Below are positions 18,185-30,263 of a stretch of DNA of 64,000 bases, piece by piece; the first letter of the stretch is position 1; every line of letters begins with the position of its first letter. Below the pieces are notes generated by a model, which made no database searches, was not told the origin of the DNA, and saw only the letters and a program-made list of their open reading frames with translations. Source of the stretch: Oceanospirillaceae bacterium (GTDB taxonomy: Bacteria; Pseudomonadota; Gammaproteobacteria; Pseudomonadales; Balneatricaceae); the NCBI GenBank assembly GCA_013215505.1, contig JABSQZ010000001.1, forward strand, positions 476,033-540,032, given 5' to 3'. The position numbers were made by a program, and so were the translations under genes.

Positions 18185-18494
18185 GTGCTTTGTTTGCAGC
18201 TAGCTACTGAGCTCAGCAGCTCAAACCTTTTTAACCCTTGGTAAAAAGCGACCGATCCAGCTCACTGCTGTATGGCCAAACTGCGAGTAGAAATAAGCAC
18301 AGTATTATCTATCAACGTTTCGGGCTATTAACAGACACCAAGATATACAGAATCATAAGCTACATGTCACATGTGCTGGCACCAGCAACTGTTAATATCC
18401 ACAGCGACCAGCAGCCAAACATTCGCCTAAAAAAACAGGCGCTTAAGATAACAATACCCAAGCACCTTGCGACTGCTAAAAATCTAGTTCAGAG
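18185..18494. other. Intergenic region, no supported gene
   Basis: About 310 bases between the lipoprotein gene and the convergent serS. An 86-codon open frame starting at a TTG (18238) lacks a ribosome binding site and family features, so it is not annotated. AACCTTTTTAACC near 18225 is a weak candidate for termination. Confidence 0.5.
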
Positions 18495-19775
<1,281 letters not shown>

Positions 19776-19962
19776 TCACAACATCCTTAAAGTGGCAATA
19801 ATTGTAGTTAATATTTATTGAGGCAGTATAAAGTATCGACAGCCAATTGCATGTAGCAATGTTTCGATTTTTCTGACAAATTATCTATATGACCTAATAA
19901 TTTCAGCGCCATTATATGCTCTGCAACTAAGTCTGTAACGAATCTTCAGGAAAATTCTCTAT

Positions 19963-20346
19963 TTACTGCCATGAGCTACCTAAAATTTTAGCGTAGTGGA
20001 AAGCCAACAGCCCCAAGCCAATTTGTAAATTAAAACCAAGTACTAGCTTTAGCCACTCCTGTAAAACAAAATGACTGTGGGTCTCGGCGACAAAAGTTGA
20101 AAAAGTAGACAGTGAACCGATAAAGCCGGTTAAGAAAGCAATACGTACAGCGCTACTGAAAGCACTAGTGTCAGCGTCATAGCCCAAATATAAACCCATT
20201 AGGAAACAGGCGATGACATTGGCGACCAAAGTACCCAGATACAAATGATCAACCACAGCGTTAAATTTGACGCTTAACCACCAGCGCAACAGCGCACCCA
20301 GAGACGCACCTAACATCACACCTAGTACAATATTCATTTTAAACAA
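19963..20346 (-). CDS. crcB: Fluoride channel CrcB/Fluc
   Basis: A 127-residue inner membrane protein with four hydrophobic helices. Family features: GASLGALLRWWLS near the N-terminus, LGTLVANVIACFLMG, and GFIGSLSTFSTFVAET (the phenylalanine/threonine pore motif). Fluc channels work as antiparallel dimers and expel fluoride. No fluoride riboswitch could be recognised upstream. It sits between rarA and serS as in many gammaproteobacteria. Confidence 0.93.
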   Translation of the reverse strand: MFKMNIVLGVMLGASLGALLRWWLSVKFNAVVDHLYLGTLVANVIACFLMGLYLGYDADTSAFSSAVRIAFLTGFIGSLSTFSTFVAETHSHFVLQEWLKLVLGFNLQIGLGLLAFHYAKILGSSWQ

Positions 20347-20418
20347 TGCATTGCCCTGATTGATAAAATAACAGAGGTTAACATAGATCCGGGAACATGC
20401 GAACAGAGCTTGTGGCTA

Positions 20419-21771
20419 TCAACTGCTAGTCTTTAAATAGCGCCTTTTACTGCTGCGTTGATCTTGTTCTGCCAAGAAACGCATTTTTTCCGAAATTTTT
20501 ATCTCCAGACCTCGATTGCTCGGCCGGTAGTAACGGCGATCGGCAATCTGCTGTGGTAGATACTGCTCACCGGCCGCATAGGCATTTGGCTCATCGTGCG
20601 CATATCGGTATTCGTCACCGTAGCCAAGCTCCTGCATCAGTTTTGTCGGAGCATTGCGCAAATGGTGCGGTACATCTAAATCAGCATCTGCTTTGATATC
20701 AGCACGGCACTGATTGTAAGCCAAATACAAACTATTACTTTTTGGGGCGCAGGCGCAGTAAACAGCAGCTTGCGCTATGGCTCTCTCTCCCTCCGCAGGC
20801 CCGACCCGCTCAAACGCATCCCAGGCAGACAATACCACTTGCATCGCTCTTGGATCGGCGTTACCAATATCTTCAGAGGCAATCGCCACCAGCCTGCGGG
20901 CAATATAAAGGGGGTCAGCCCCCCCTTCCAATATGCGACAACACCAGTACAGAGCACCATCGGCTGATGAACCGCGCACCGATTTGTGAAATGCCGAAAT
21001 CATGTCATAAAAAATATCGCCCTGCTTATCGAAACGTCTAACACTGTGGCTTAATACTTCCTGTAACTGACGCTCACCAATCACCCGACCACGCGGGCCC
21101 TCGACTGAAAGATCAGCGGCAATTTCTAATAAATTTAGCGCCCGCCTTGCATCACCGCCACTGGCTTGTGTCAGCTGCTGCAGAGCTTTGCCTTCAAACA
21201 CTAGCCGCATCCTAGCCAGGCCGTTATGGCTATCTTCAAGTGCCTGTGTAAGCACTGTGCCGATCTCCGCTTCGGTTAAATTCTTTAACAGATAGACCCG
21301 GGCACGAGAGAGCAGTGCATTGTTTAGCTCGAAAGAAGGATTTTCCGTGGTAGCACCAACAAAAATGAAAGTGCCATCTTCGATGTACGGTAGAAACGCG
21401 TCTTGCTGAGATTTATTAAATCGATGTACCTCATCGACAAATAAGATGACTTTTTTGGCACTACTAATAGCTACGTGCTTGGCTTCATCTATCGCCGCAC
21501 GGATTTCCTTAACTCCGGAGAGCACTGCTGAGATGCTCATAAAGTGTGCATTGGCCGTTTGTGCCAGGAGTTTTGCCAAGGTGGTTTTTCCGACGCCTGG
21601 GGGGCCCCAGAGAATCATAGAATGCAATGCTCCCTGCTCTATCGCCTGCCGCAGCGGCTTGTCCGCTCCTAGCAAATGGCTCTGGCCAATGTAGCCAGAG
21701 AGTGTCGCAGGTCGCATCTTCGCCGCTAACGGCTGGTAACTGGGCGCTATGTCGGAAAACAAATCAGTCAT
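20419..21771 (-). CDS. rarA: Replication-associated recombination protein RarA
   Basis: A 450-residue AAA+ protein (MgsA/WRNIP1 family) related to clamp-loader subunits, acting at stalled replication forks. Walker A is [15 protein letters not shown] and Walker B lies in [20 protein letters not shown]. Sensor-region [12 protein letters not shown] and the C-terminal tetramerisation part ([16 protein letters not shown]) are conserved. It starts 3 bases after lolA stops, so the two are co-transcribed. Confidence 0.95.
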   Translation of the reverse strand: MTDLFSDIAPSYQPLAAKMRPATLSGYIGQSHLLGADKPLRQAIEQGALHSMILWGPPGVGKTTLAKLLAQTANAHFMSISAVLSGVKEIRAAIDEAKHVAISSAKKVILFVDEVHRFNKSQQDAFLPYIEDGTFIFVGATTENPSFELNNALLSRARVYLLKNLTEAEIGTVLTQALEDSHNGLARMRLVFEGKALQQLTQASGGDARRALNLLEIAADLSVEGPRGRVIGERQLQEVLSHSVRRFDKQGDIFYDMISAFHKSVRGSSADGALYWCCRILEGGADPLYIARRLVAIASEDIGNADPRAMQVVLSAWDAFERVGPAEGERAIAQAAVYCACAPKSNSLYLAYNQCRADIKADADLDVPHHLRNAPTKLMQELGYGDEYRYAHDEPNAYAAGEQYLPQQIADRRYYRPSNRGLEIKISEKMRFLAEQDQRSSKRRYLKTSS

Positions 21772-21774
21772 GGT

Positions 21775-22419
21775 TTAATTATCTGCAGCGTCAATCATTA
21801 TGTCAGTACCCGCTGGGGCAGTAAACTTGAAAATATCCGCTTGCAGGTGCGGGTTTAATTTACTGTCGCTCAATATAATAGTGGTCTCACTGCCAAAAAC
21901 ATCCACTAACTTCAACTCTTGCATTTTTTCATCGGCGAAGAAAAGTTGAATTTTTTCAAAGCTCCCCTCTTCTCTCGGGATTAATTCGAATAGTTTTTCC
22001 CGGTTGCGGTCTACTAGCTGGCTGATAGTAAATTTTTTAACTAAAGCATCGACATCGCCATTGAGGATTAATGCCGCTCCATTTGCCTCACCGGGCTGCA
22101 GCTTCTTGCGTGTCGCCTGCTCTAAATCCGGATCGTAGATCCAAATGTAAGCACCGTCGCTGACGATCAATTGAGGAAAAGGGCTGACGGTCGACCAGCG
22201 AAATTTATTGGGTCGCTGCACCTGCATAACTCCCTTGGAAACCTCCCCTTTGTGACCTTTCTCATCGGTAGTATATTGTTCAAACTCGGCGCTATAACTA
22301 GAAAATCCCGCCATTAATTGCTCCAGCTGTTGCACTGGGTTGGCAGCCAACAATTGCACGGATGTGAGTAACAAACATGCACTAATTACAACCTGAATCC
22401 AACTGATCATTCTTTTCAT
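21775..22419 (-). CDS. lolA: Outer membrane lipoprotein carrier protein LolA
   Basis: Periplasmic chaperone that takes lipoproteins from LolCDE and hands them to LolB. From Met at 22419 the product is 214 residues with a classical signal peptide (MKRMISWIQVVISACLLLTS, cleaved after LLAA). The mature part contains FSSYSAEFEQYTTDEKG and VQRPNKFRW, LolA signatures. The frame is open upstream to 22476, but that would put 19 extra residues before the signal and overlap ftsK, so 22419 is preferred. AAGAGA upstream serves as ribosome binding site. Confidence 0.93.
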   Translation of the reverse strand: MKRMISWIQVVISACLLLTSVQLLAANPVQQLEQLMAGFSSYSAEFEQYTTDEKGHKGEVSKGVMQVQRPNKFRWSTVSPFPQLIVSDGAYIWIYDPDLEQATRKKLQPGEANGAALILNGDVDALVKKFTISQLVDRNREKLFELIPREEGSFEKIQLFFADEKMQELKLVDVFGSETTIILSDSKLNPHLQADIFKFTAPAGTDIMIDAADN

Positions 22420-22432
22420 TATCAATCTCTTA

Positions 22433-25279
22433 TCAATCTCTAGGAGGTGGTGGGGCCAATACTTCTCTCTGGCCATTATTTCCAGCTGAGGTTATGACAC
22501 CTGCCGCCTCCATTGATTCAACAATTCTGGCCGCGCGATTATAGCCTATCTTAAATTTTCGCTGCACACTGGAAATAGATGCTTTTCGGGTTGTGGTAAT
22601 AAAGGCGACCGCCTGATCGTAAAGGGAATCTTGCTCATCGTCTTCAAACAAGCTGCCGGTACCGCCGGCACTGCCCTCCTCCACCACTTGAATATCGATA
22701 AATTCCGGTTTACCCTGACTTTTCCACGCCTCTACCGTCCGGTGCACTTCGTCATCACTGACAAAGGCCCCGTGTACCCGACTGGGCACACTGGTTCCAG
22801 CGGGTAGGTACAACATATCACCATTACCCAGTAAGTTTTCTGCCCCACCCTGATCCAAAATTGTCCTGGAGTCGATCTTAGACGATACTTGAAACGCAAT
22901 CCGAGTTGGCACGTTGGCTTTAATCAGGCCGGTGATAACATCAACTGATGGTCTTTGAGTCGCTAGAATTAAGTGGATTCCCGCCGCACGCGCCTTTTGT
23001 GCGATACGGGCAATAAGCTCCTCTACTTTTTTACCGACAATCATCATCATGTCGGCAAATTCATCGATAACCACCACTATATAAGGCAGAACTTCCAATG
23101 CGGGTGCGGGCGTACCGGGACTCTCACCATGCTCTTGAGGATCCCAAAGTGGGTCCAATAATGGACTGCCAACCTTTAGTCCCTCGCGCACCTTATCGTT
23201 AAAGCCATCTAAATTTCGCACTCCCATCTTCGACATTAACTTGTAACGGCGTTCCATTTCCGCCACACACCAGCGCAAGCCCCCTGCCGCTTCTTTCATA
23301 TCAGTAATAACTGGCGTCAGTAAATGTGGTATTCCCTCGTAGATAGACAGCTCCAGCATTTTTGGATCGACCAGCATTAAGCGCACGTCTTCTGGGCCCG
23401 CTTTAAACAGCAAGCTCAAGATCATCGCATTAACACCGACCGATTTACCAGAACCTGTTGTGCCTGCAACCAATAAATGCGGCATTTTTGCCAGATTGGC
23501 CACCACTGGGTTACCGGCGATATCATTACCTAGCGCCAGTGTTAACCTTGAAGCTGCATCTTGATAGACCGGAGCTGTGAGAACTTCAGACAGGCGCACC
23601 ATTTTTCGATTGATATTGGGAATTTCGATCCCCATCACTGATTTACCTGGGATAACTTCTACGACTCGCACACTCATAACCGCCAGTGAGCGGGCCAGGT
23701 CTTTGGCTAAATTGACTATTTTGCTGGATTTAACCCCGGGAGCCGGTTGGATTTCAAAGCGAGTAATGACCGGTCCTGGATTAACTTCGACCACTTCGAC
23801 AATCACCCCAAAGTCCTTCAACTTGACTTCTAGTAACCGTGACATATCCTCCAGTTGCTGAAGACTATAGCCAGCCTCAGTCTGTGGTTCGGCGGGGTCT
23901 AACAGATCTAATGATGGCACGGTTGCCTTGGGAATTATTTTACTTTGCTGCGTCTGATTGGCGAATGCCGGTTCTTCATCCAAGGTAGATTGATGGGTCT
24001 CGGACAGCGGTACTATTTTAACCGACCGCTTGCTCAAATCTACTGGTTGCTGCCCTTTCACAGCAGAACTTGAGGCACTAATGGGTTGAGGGGCTAGTGC
24101 TTTTATCGACACTGTCGCGACATTTTCCGCAACTGTTGCTGCCATCGCTGGTTTTGCTAATGCAACAGCAGCCACACCAGCTGTTTGCGCAGACGTAACC
24201 CTTGCGGAGTCCGCCGCGGCGAGCGTCGCGCTTAATTCAGGCAGAGGCTGTGCTAAATGCGCGCTTATTTGAGCATCCCCGGGATGCAGACCTACTGGCA
24301 GTACTTTTTTCTCGTCTGGCACGGCTTCGGCAGTTTTATTAGACTGAGCAGTTGGCTGCTGCTCTGTTGAAAACTTGCTTTTAATACGTGCCGCTAAAGT
24401 TGAACTGGCTGTCTCAGCGGCAGTTTTTCTATCTGCGGCGTTTGCGGCCAGATAATGGGTGTCTATAGCTGTTGATTCTGACCGGTAATCTGTAGCGGCC
24501 ACAGCAACAGGCGATTTATACCTGGCGTTATCAGTAGCGATAGAACTTTGACCCGAAGCGTTAATAGACTCTTGCGCAACAGTTGTATCTTGCTTTTGGC
24601 CGTCACTGGAGTTGTCCGGCTCAGCGGTTGAAAAAATGCCCTTGATAAAGAGGCCACTGGCTAGAATCGCCCCGCCAAATTTGAACATTAGTTCTCGCCA
24701 TGATTGCTCCATAAATAGCGTCAGGCCAATCATTGAACTGAACCAGAGGACCACCGAGCTGCCGTGAATGCTGAACCAGGACACCATCCACTCGGATAAT
24801 GCCTGACCGATAATACCCCCTGTGGTAAAAGGGTAGTTCAGAGAGATATTACTTAAATGCAGCGAAAAAAGTGCACTGGCAGTAAAAACAAACAGCAGCG
24901 CTCCTACTACTCGCAACATCACAAAAGGAAGACTGTCTAACAGGGAGATAAATTTTCGGCGATATAACCTGACACAAGGGTAGATCAGCATTAGCGGAAT
25001 TACCCAAGCTAGCAATCCCAGAAAAGAAAAAGCAATATCGGCCCAGAGTGCCCCAATTGCACCTGCCCAGTTACTTATTTGCGGCTGATAGCCCACATGT
25101 GACCAACCCGGATCTTTGCCGTCATAGCCGATGAGAGCCATCAGCCAAAAAACACAGCCGCCTATTATTAAAAATAGCGTACTATCTTTAATAATGCGTG
25201 CGACTAAGTCAGTAAATTCCATTGGCCTTCGCAGTGCAATAGCCTGTGTCTGCTTATCTTGTTGTTCGCTCATAACCAC
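22433..25279 (-). CDS. ftsK: DNA translocase FtsK
   Basis: A 948-residue septal DNA pump that clears chromosome dimers together with XerCD. About four transmembrane helices lie within residues 30-210. A long Ala/Ser/Gln-rich linker follows (about 210-450). The RecA-like motor has Walker [20 protein letters not shown] and Walker [13 protein letters not shown]. The C-terminal gamma winged-helix that reads KOPS sequences is [20 protein letters not shown]. The linker is shorter than in E. coli FtsK (1329 residues in total), similar to Pseudomonas. Met3 is an alternative start. Confidence 0.97.
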   Translation of the reverse strand: MVMSEQQDKQTQAIALRRPMEFTDLVARIIKDSTLFLIIGGCVFWLMALIGYDGKDPGWSHVGYQPQISNWAGAIGALWADIAFSFLGLLAWVIPLMLIYPCVRLYRRKFISLLDSLPFVMLRVVGALLFVFTASALFSLHLSNISLNYPFTTGGIIGQALSEWMVSWFSIHGSSVVLWFSSMIGLTLFMEQSWRELMFKFGGAILASGLFIKGIFSTAEPDNSSDGQKQDTTVAQESINASGQSSIATDNARYKSPVAVAATDYRSESTAIDTHYLAANAADRKTAAETASSTLAARIKSKFSTEQQPTAQSNKTAEAVPDEKKVLPVGLHPGDAQISAHLAQPLPELSATLAAADSARVTSAQTAGVAAVALAKPAMAATVAENVATVSIKALAPQPISASSSAVKGQQPVDLSKRSVKIVPLSETHQSTLDEEPAFANQTQQSKIIPKATVPSLDLLDPAEPQTEAGYSLQQLEDMSRLLEVKLKDFGVIVEVVEVNPGPVITRFEIQPAPGVKSSKIVNLAKDLARSLAVMSVRVVEVIPGKSVMGIEIPNINRKMVRLSEVLTAPVYQDAASRLTLALGNDIAGNPVVANLAKMPHLLVAGTTGSGKSVGVNAMILSLLFKAGPEDVRLMLVDPKMLELSIYEGIPHLLTPVITDMKEAAGGLRWCVAEMERRYKLMSKMGVRNLDGFNDKVREGLKVGSPLLDPLWDPQEHGESPGTPAPALEVLPYIVVVIDEFADMMMIVGKKVEELIARIAQKARAAGIHLILATQRPSVDVITGLIKANVPTRIAFQVSSKIDSRTILDQGGAENLLGNGDMLYLPAGTSVPSRVHGAFVSDDEVHRTVEAWKSQGKPEFIDIQVVEEGSAGGTGSLFEDDEQDSLYDQAVAFITTTRKASISSVQRKFKIGYNRAARIVESMEAAGVITSAGNNGQREVLAPPPPRD

Positions 25280-25662
25280 TTAATATAAACATAATAAAAT
25301 CGTAAAAATAACACATTAACAACAGATATTCTGCCACTTAGCGCCAGACTATAATCATTTCTGATTTTTTGCTGCCCAGCCTGCTAATTTTTTTGACCCG
25401 CAGTCATGGATTGCAATAAATAATTTGATTTTTCAGAAGAGAACTCAGAACAGTATCTATACTCCCCAAGTGATAAATTTACCAAGCTGCAATAGTTTCG
25501 CCAGCCTATAACTCAAAATCACTTCACCACTAAAGTACTGTCATTAGCCAGGTTAATTCAATATCAAACCGGCTGTGCAAGCTCCCCTCTGACGGCGGCT
25601 AAAGCTGTTATTTGCTCTGAATATGACTTGTAGAGAAGAGTGCGGACTTATCCGCATCTTCC
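25280..25662. other. Intergenic region between ftsK and clpA
   Basis: About 380 bases, no open frame with support, no tRNA-like cloverleaf and no clear terminator. In related genomes infA, aat or ate genes often lie here; none is present, so the region is either a deletion scar or simply the ftsK promoter. Confidence 0.5.
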
Positions 25663-27921
25663 TTAGCTAATGGATGCCGTCACTAAAGTATTGACAGTTA
25701 TTTTATCCTCGTCATCAACTGACACTTCTACTTCACCACCATTTTCAGCGAGATCGCCAAATAGAATCATTTCTGCCAGGGGCTTTTTCAAAACATCTTG
25801 AATTAACCTTTTCATCGGCCTGGCGCCCATGTTTTCATCGTAGCCTTTTTCAGCAAACCAAGCCCTAGCACTTTCATCGATGCGCAATACTACGTTTTTA
25901 TCATCTAACTGTGCCTGCAGTTCGGTTAAGAACTTATCGACAACTCCAGCGATAACTTCGGTACTCAAAGATTTAAATTGAATAGTGGCATCGAGTCTAT
26001 TTCTAAATTCTGGGGTAAATAACCTTTTGATCGCTTCCAATCCATCGGTACTGTGATCTTGATGGGTAAAGCCCATTGAGCGACGAGAAATATCCTGGGC
26101 ACCGGCATTGGTAGTCATCACTAAGATTACATTACGAAAATCTGCTTTACGGCCATTATTATCCGTGAGAGTTCCGTTATCCATGACTTGCAGCAAAATA
26201 TTGAACACTTCAGGGTGCGCTTTTTCAATTTCATCTAAAAGCAGTACACAGTGTGGTGTTTTGTTGACCGCTTCAGTTAACAGACCGCCCTGATCGTATC
26301 CGACATATCCCGGAGGAGCACCGATTAAACGTGAGACCGTGTGCCTTTCCATATATTCTGACATATCAAATCGCACCAGTTCTATACCTAAGATTCTAGC
26401 TAACTGGCTAGTGACCTCAGTTTTACCGACCCCGGTAGGACCGGCGAATAAGAAGTTAGCAACAGGTTTTTTCGGATCGTTCAATCCAGCACGTGACAAT
26501 CTAATAGCGGAGCTCAACGATGCTATTGCCTCCTCCTGGCCTAGCACCACCATTTTCAGATTAGCATCTAATTTCTTTAACTGATCTTTATCTGAAACAG
26601 AAACGGTCTTAGTAGGAATTCGTGCTATTTTCGCAACTATTGCTTCAACTTCCTCAACACCTATAACTTCGACCCGCTTATCATCCGTTAACAATCTCTG
26701 ATAGGCACCCGCTTCGTCTATGACATCTATCGCCTTATCTGGCATATGTTTATCATTAATATACCTTTCTGACATTTCAGCTGCTGCCCGCAAGGCTGCA
26801 TCGGTAAATTTAATGTCGTGATGCTCTTCGAACTTTGATCTTAGCCCGCGCAAGATAGCGTAGGTGTCTTCGACATTTGGCTCGGCCACATCGACTTTTT
26901 GAAAACGTCTCGCCAGCGCTCTGTCTTTCTCAAAAATGCCGCGAAACTCCTGGAAAGTTGTAGACCCGACACAGCTAAGATCCCCTGAACTCAACATAGG
27001 TTTCAATAGATTAGATGCATCCATCGAACCACCCGATGCAGATCCTGCACCAATAATGGTATGGATTTCATCAATAAATAAAATCGCATTTTTTTGCGCT
27101 TTTATTTCCGAGAGTAGCGCTTTAAGACGTTTTTCAAAATCACCGCGATATTTAGTACCCGCCAGTAATGCCCCTAAATCTAGAGAATATAATGTGTGCT
27201 GTTTAATAATATCCGGGACTTTCTCTTCCACTATTAATCTAGCCAGCCCCTCGGCGATCGCCGTTTTACCTACTCCCGCTTCGCCGACTAATAGTGGGTT
27301 GTTTTTACGCCTGCGCGACAGTATCTGTACCACTCGCTCTATTTCGCTGGCTCTGCCAATTAATGGATCGATCCGCCCCTCGAGGGCCTCGCGATTCAAG
27401 TTGACGGTATATTTACTCAGGGCAGAAGTTTCGGATTGGCCGCCATCTTCAGTCTCAGCAGCTCCTTCCAGTTCATCACTTTTCTCAGAGTCGGCTATTC
27501 CATGGGAGATAAAATTAACAATATCAATGCGTTCAATACCAAATTGATGCATTAAATACACTGCCTGACTCTCCTGTTCAGAGAAGATAGCCACTACAAC
27601 ATTGGCACCGGTAACTTGGCTTTTACCCGACGACTGAACATGGAAAACGGCTCTTTGCAGTACCCGCTGAAAGCCTAAGGTCGGCACTGTTTCAACACCT
27701 GTGACTTTATCCGAAAGCAAAGGTGTCGTTTCACTGATAAAATTTTCCAGGGACTCACGCATCTTACTCATATTAGCGCCACAGGCGACTAATACCTTGT
27801 TCGCGTCAGCATTATCTAACAGGCTTAACAGCAAATGCTCAACCGTCATAAACTCGTGACGTAAATCTCTCGCATCTCGAAATGCTTTACTCAACGTTTC
27901 TTCTAATTCATGATTTAGCAT
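25663..27921 (-). CDS. clpA: ATP-dependent Clp protease ATP-binding subunit ClpA
   Basis: A 752-residue unfoldase that feeds substrates into ClpP. The N-domain (residues 1-140, two Clp repeats) binds ClpS. D1 has Walker A GEAGVGKTAIAEGLA and D2 has GPTGVGKTEVTSQLA. SMGFTHQD and the end region are typical; a ClpP-docking loop should follow in D2. It starts 12 bases after clpS stops, so clpS-clpA is one operon, divergent from cspD as in E. coli. Confidence 0.97.
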   Translation of the reverse strand: MLNHELEETLSKAFRDARDLRHEFMTVEHLLLSLLDNADANKVLVACGANMSKMRESLENFISETTPLLSDKVTGVETVPTLGFQRVLQRAVFHVQSSGKSQVTGANVVVAIFSEQESQAVYLMHQFGIERIDIVNFISHGIADSEKSDELEGAAETEDGGQSETSALSKYTVNLNREALEGRIDPLIGRASEIERVVQILSRRRKNNPLLVGEAGVGKTAIAEGLARLIVEEKVPDIIKQHTLYSLDLGALLAGTKYRGDFEKRLKALLSEIKAQKNAILFIDEIHTIIGAGSASGGSMDASNLLKPMLSSGDLSCVGSTTFQEFRGIFEKDRALARRFQKVDVAEPNVEDTYAILRGLRSKFEEHHDIKFTDAALRAAAEMSERYINDKHMPDKAIDVIDEAGAYQRLLTDDKRVEVIGVEEVEAIVAKIARIPTKTVSVSDKDQLKKLDANLKMVVLGQEEAIASLSSAIRLSRAGLNDPKKPVANFLFAGPTGVGKTEVTSQLARILGIELVRFDMSEYMERHTVSRLIGAPPGYVGYDQGGLLTEAVNKTPHCVLLLDEIEKAHPEVFNILLQVMDNGTLTDNNGRKADFRNVILVMTTNAGAQDISRRSMGFTHQDHSTDGLEAIKRLFTPEFRNRLDATIQFKSLSTEVIAGVVDKFLTELQAQLDDKNVVLRIDESARAWFAEKGYDENMGARPMKRLIQDVLKKPLAEMILFGDLAENGGEVEVSVDDEDKITVNTLVTASIS

Positions 27922-27933
27922 AATTAACTTCCC

Positions 27934-28284
27934 TTATACAACTTCGACTTCACACAGCAGTGGGTGTTTATTATCCCTGGCAAACTGATTCACTTGAGCA
28001 GCTTTTGTATCGGCGACATCTTTCGTAAAAGTGCCACACACTCCTTTACCTTGGGTATGAACAGCTAACATAACTTGGGTCGACTTTTCCTGATTCATCG
28101 AGAAAAACATCATTAACACATCGATGACAAATTCCATCGGCGTGTAGTCATCATTTAGTAATACTACTCTGTATAACGCAGGTTTTTTTAACTTTGGCTT
28201 CGCCTCTTGAATGACAACATCATGATCATGAGAATGATCATCTTCCGGTTGCTGGCACTTTACATTCACACTCAAATTAGACAT
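27934..28284 (-). CDS. clpS: ClpA adaptor protein ClpS
   Basis: A 116-residue N-degron adaptor. The core [20 protein letters not shown] contains the conserved residues that grip destabilising N-terminal amino acids, and HTQGKGVCG is the second hallmark. The flexible N-terminus is His/Asp-rich (EDDHSHDHD). It is translated just upstream of clpA and diverges from cspD. Confidence 0.96.
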   Translation of the reverse strand: MSNLSVNVKCQQPEDDHSHDHDVVIQEAKPKLKKPALYRVVLLNDDYTPMEFVIDVLMMFFSMNQEKSTQVMLAVHTQGKGVCGTFTKDVADTKAAQVNQFARDNKHPLLCEVEVV

Positions 28285-28410
28285 TAGTTATCTCTATCTA
28301 TAATCTATAATCTTTACATCACTGACATCATACATCAGTAAGGCTGAATTGTATTTGTAATTGGTGCTTAATAGAGTTCAGTTTTTAAAATAAGAAATAG
28401 ACAGATTGCT

Positions 28411-28430
28411 TATTTTATTTTATTTTATTT
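28411..28430. repeat. Short pentanucleotide repeat (TATTT x4)
   Basis: Four tandem copies of TATTT lie between clpS and cspD. They are about 100 bases upstream of the cspD start and add to a strongly AT-rich promoter region. This could be chance. Confidence 0.6.
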
Positions 28431-28528
28431 TTAGAAAATGAGATCGATCAAAAAACACCGCGATGTGTTTAACTATAGATATATTATAGATCGAAAATCA
28501 ATTCGCAATGGAATATGTGGAGATATTT

Positions 28529-28735
28529 ATGCAGTCAGGGAAAGTCAAATGGTTTAACAACGCCAAAGGATATGGATTCATTTTGGCGGACAACAATCAA
28601 TCTGAAGATTTATTCGCCCATTACTCGGCGATAAATATTGATGGGTACAAAAGCCTAAAAGCGGGGCAACCAGTTAGCTTTGATACTGAGCCGGGCCCCA
28701 AGGGAACCCATGCTATCAATATTACCCCTGCATAG
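28529..28735 (+). CDS. cspD: Cold shock-like protein CspD
   Basis: A 68-residue cold-shock-domain protein. RNP1-type KVKWFNNAKGYGFI and RNP2-type EDLFAHYSAI bind single-stranded nucleic acid. The location next to clpS-clpA is diagnostic of CspD, a stationary-phase replication inhibitor in E. coli. The frame is open back to 28508, but ATG at 28529 has GGAGAT at good spacing and gives the standard N-terminus. A strong terminator follows. Confidence 0.92.
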   Translation: MQSGKVKWFNNAKGYGFILADNNQSEDLFAHYSAINIDGYKSLKAGQPVSFDTEPGPKGTHAINITPA

Positions 28736-28741
28736 AGTTTC

Positions 28742-28767
28742 AAGAGCCCTATCAGATTAGGGCTCTT
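28742..28767 (+). terminator. Terminator after cspD
   Basis: AAGAGCCCTA (28742-28751) pairs perfectly with TAGGGCTCTT (28758-28767), with a 6-nt loop. It lies just after the cspD stop and may also serve the convergent M48 gene. Confidence 0.75.
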
Positions 28768-28803
28768 ACTACTTTCAAGGCAACTGCAACAATAATCACA
28801 GCG

Positions 28804-29538
28804 CTATAGAGCTCGGTTAATCGCGTCTATACGTCGATTATTTGATGGATGTGAACTCAAAAAACCACTACTCGAGCCCTGCTTAGTTTGCAGTGTCATA
28901 ATTGAATCTCGCATAGCGATGGGGTTCACCCCGCGCCAGCGCAAAAACTGGAGTGCATATTGATCAGCTTGCAGTTCATCTTTCTGTGAATATTGGGCAC
29001 TGATAGCTCTGTGCGCCAAACGCCCGAACTGAGAAGAACTAATTTGCGACAGAGCACCCTCAGTGACATTAGCCGCCTGAAAGGCTGCACTGGTTAACAT
29101 CTGCTGCTTGAGTTGATTATACGAGTGCTTTAATTTCACATGCCCAATCTCATGACCGATCACTGCTAATACTTGCTGATCAGGCATTAAATCTAGCAGG
29201 CCTGAATACACTCTCACCGTGCCATCGGCCATCGCAAAGGCGTTTACATTTTTATCGATGTATACTTTGTAATTCAGTTTAAGACCATCGATATTTTCAA
29301 GCCCTCTGGTCAGCCTCGCCAATCTTGTTGCATACTGACTGGTCACTGGCGCTACTGTACTTTGTTTATCCATTTCAGCGGCACTTAGAAAAGCGGCATT
29401 TTTGACTTGGCTCTCCTCCAGTGTCGCCGCTTGAATTAATGTTAAGCCCGCTATCAAAGCCTGACCATAATTCTCTTCTTTAATGCACCCGGATAGGGAA
29501 ATGCTCAAGCAGATGACAGCAGTATAAATTAATTTCAA
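28804..29538 (-). CDS. M48 family metalloprotease, LoiP/YggG-like lipoprotein
   Basis: A 244-residue protein with a lipoprotein signal (AVICLSISLSGC) and the zinc-binding motif VIGHEIGHVKLKHS. The third ligand lies in KDELQADQYALQFLRWRGVN. Size and architecture match LoiP/YcaL-type periplasmic proteases anchored to the outer membrane and involved in envelope quality control. It converges on cspD and lies 33 bases downstream of the hypothetical gene at 29572-29901, with which it may be co-transcribed. Confidence 0.88.
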   Translation of the reverse strand: MKLIYTAVICLSISLSGCIKEENYGQALIAGLTLIQAATLEESQVKNAAFLSAAEMDKQSTVAPVTSQYATRLARLTRGLENIDGLKLNYKVYIDKNVNAFAMADGTVRVYSGLLDLMPDQQVLAVIGHEIGHVKLKHSYNQLKQQMLTSAAFQAANVTEGALSQISSSQFGRLAHRAISAQYSQKDELQADQYALQFLRWRGVNPIAMRDSIMTLQTKQGSSSGFLSSHPSNNRRIDAINRAL

Positions 29539-29571
29539 AATATCTCTCTCTTAGGTCTCTGGGGCTAAAAG

Positions 29572-29901
29572 TTAAGAAACTTCACTCTCAAACTCGCTAA
29601 TATCAAAAAAAACTTGCTGAGTACCTGTAGAGACAATCCCCTGATCGTCCATTTTTCTTTTTTCTATGGTCAAAACATCAATTGTTCGGCCATTGTGTGC
29701 GTGAGCTTCCTGATCAATGACTTCCCAGCACATGTTCTTGTGACAGCCTAAACTCCATAATATTGCACGCTGCACAGACATATAAGATTCAACACCGTTG
29801 TTTCGGATTAAGATCGCCTCGTCATAACCGTGACCGTTACCCCCTGACAGCTCTGATTGAACACCCGCTGTAATTTTCACTAAGTTTTTTAAATCCGTCA
29901 C
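29572..29901 (-). CDS. Hypothetical protein, family not recognised
   Basis: A 109-residue soluble protein without signal peptide. The N-terminal part has SGGNGHGYDEAILIRNNG; the middle has LGCHKNMCWEVIDQEAHAHN with two Cys and three His that could bind metal. It is acidic at the C-terminus. I do not recognise the family. It is placed upstream of the M48 protease on the same strand with a 33-base gap. The start follows GGAGGCATAAGAAGTG, giving a good ribosome binding site. Confidence 0.65.
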   Translation of the reverse strand: MTDLKNLVKITAGVQSELSGGNGHGYDEAILIRNNGVESYMSVQRAILWSLGCHKNMCWEVIDQEAHAHNGRTIDVLTIEKRKMDDQGIVSTGTQQVFFDISEFESEVS

Positions 29902-30050
29902 TTCTTATGCCTCCAATGAACACAATATTCAAAGATATCAATATTTAAGGTACATACAAGGCAACTCCAGAATCGACAATCACCCTACCTAAATAGCCTT
30001 CTAATATTAACCCGAAAAATATAATTATCAAACTACAAAAACATAGCTAG

Positions 30051-30263
30051 TTAGTTAAGTAGCATGTGATTAAGTCCAACATCTTCTCTGTGGGCTGTAG
30101 GTACGTGACAGCCAACGCAGTTCAAGGAAGCTGCTAAGCAAGAAAATGTGTCATGCTTTAAGCTGTGACAAACCGCTAATTGGGTTGTTCTGCAAGCTAC
30201 TCTGGAGTTATATAAGGCGCAATCAGAAGATAGTTCTCTGATGCGCAGCGGCACTTTGCGCAA
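30051..30263 (-). pseudogene. Possible remnant of a multiheme cytochrome c
   Basis: The minus-strand frame read from 30263 ends with NCVGCHVPTAHREDVGLNH. It resembles the heme motif plus downstream CxxCHMPxxRxEDV pattern of TPR/multiheme cytochromes. It is preceded by further Cys/His (AVCHSLKHDTFSC). There is no proper start codon, no signal peptide and no upstream domain, and the frame is only 70 codons. If real, it is a decayed fragment. A chance open frame remains possible. Confidence 0.35.

Noticed and set aside
20347..20418. Fluoride riboswitch upstream of crcB
   Set aside because: The region is only about 70 bases and lacks the conserved motif and pseudoknot elements.
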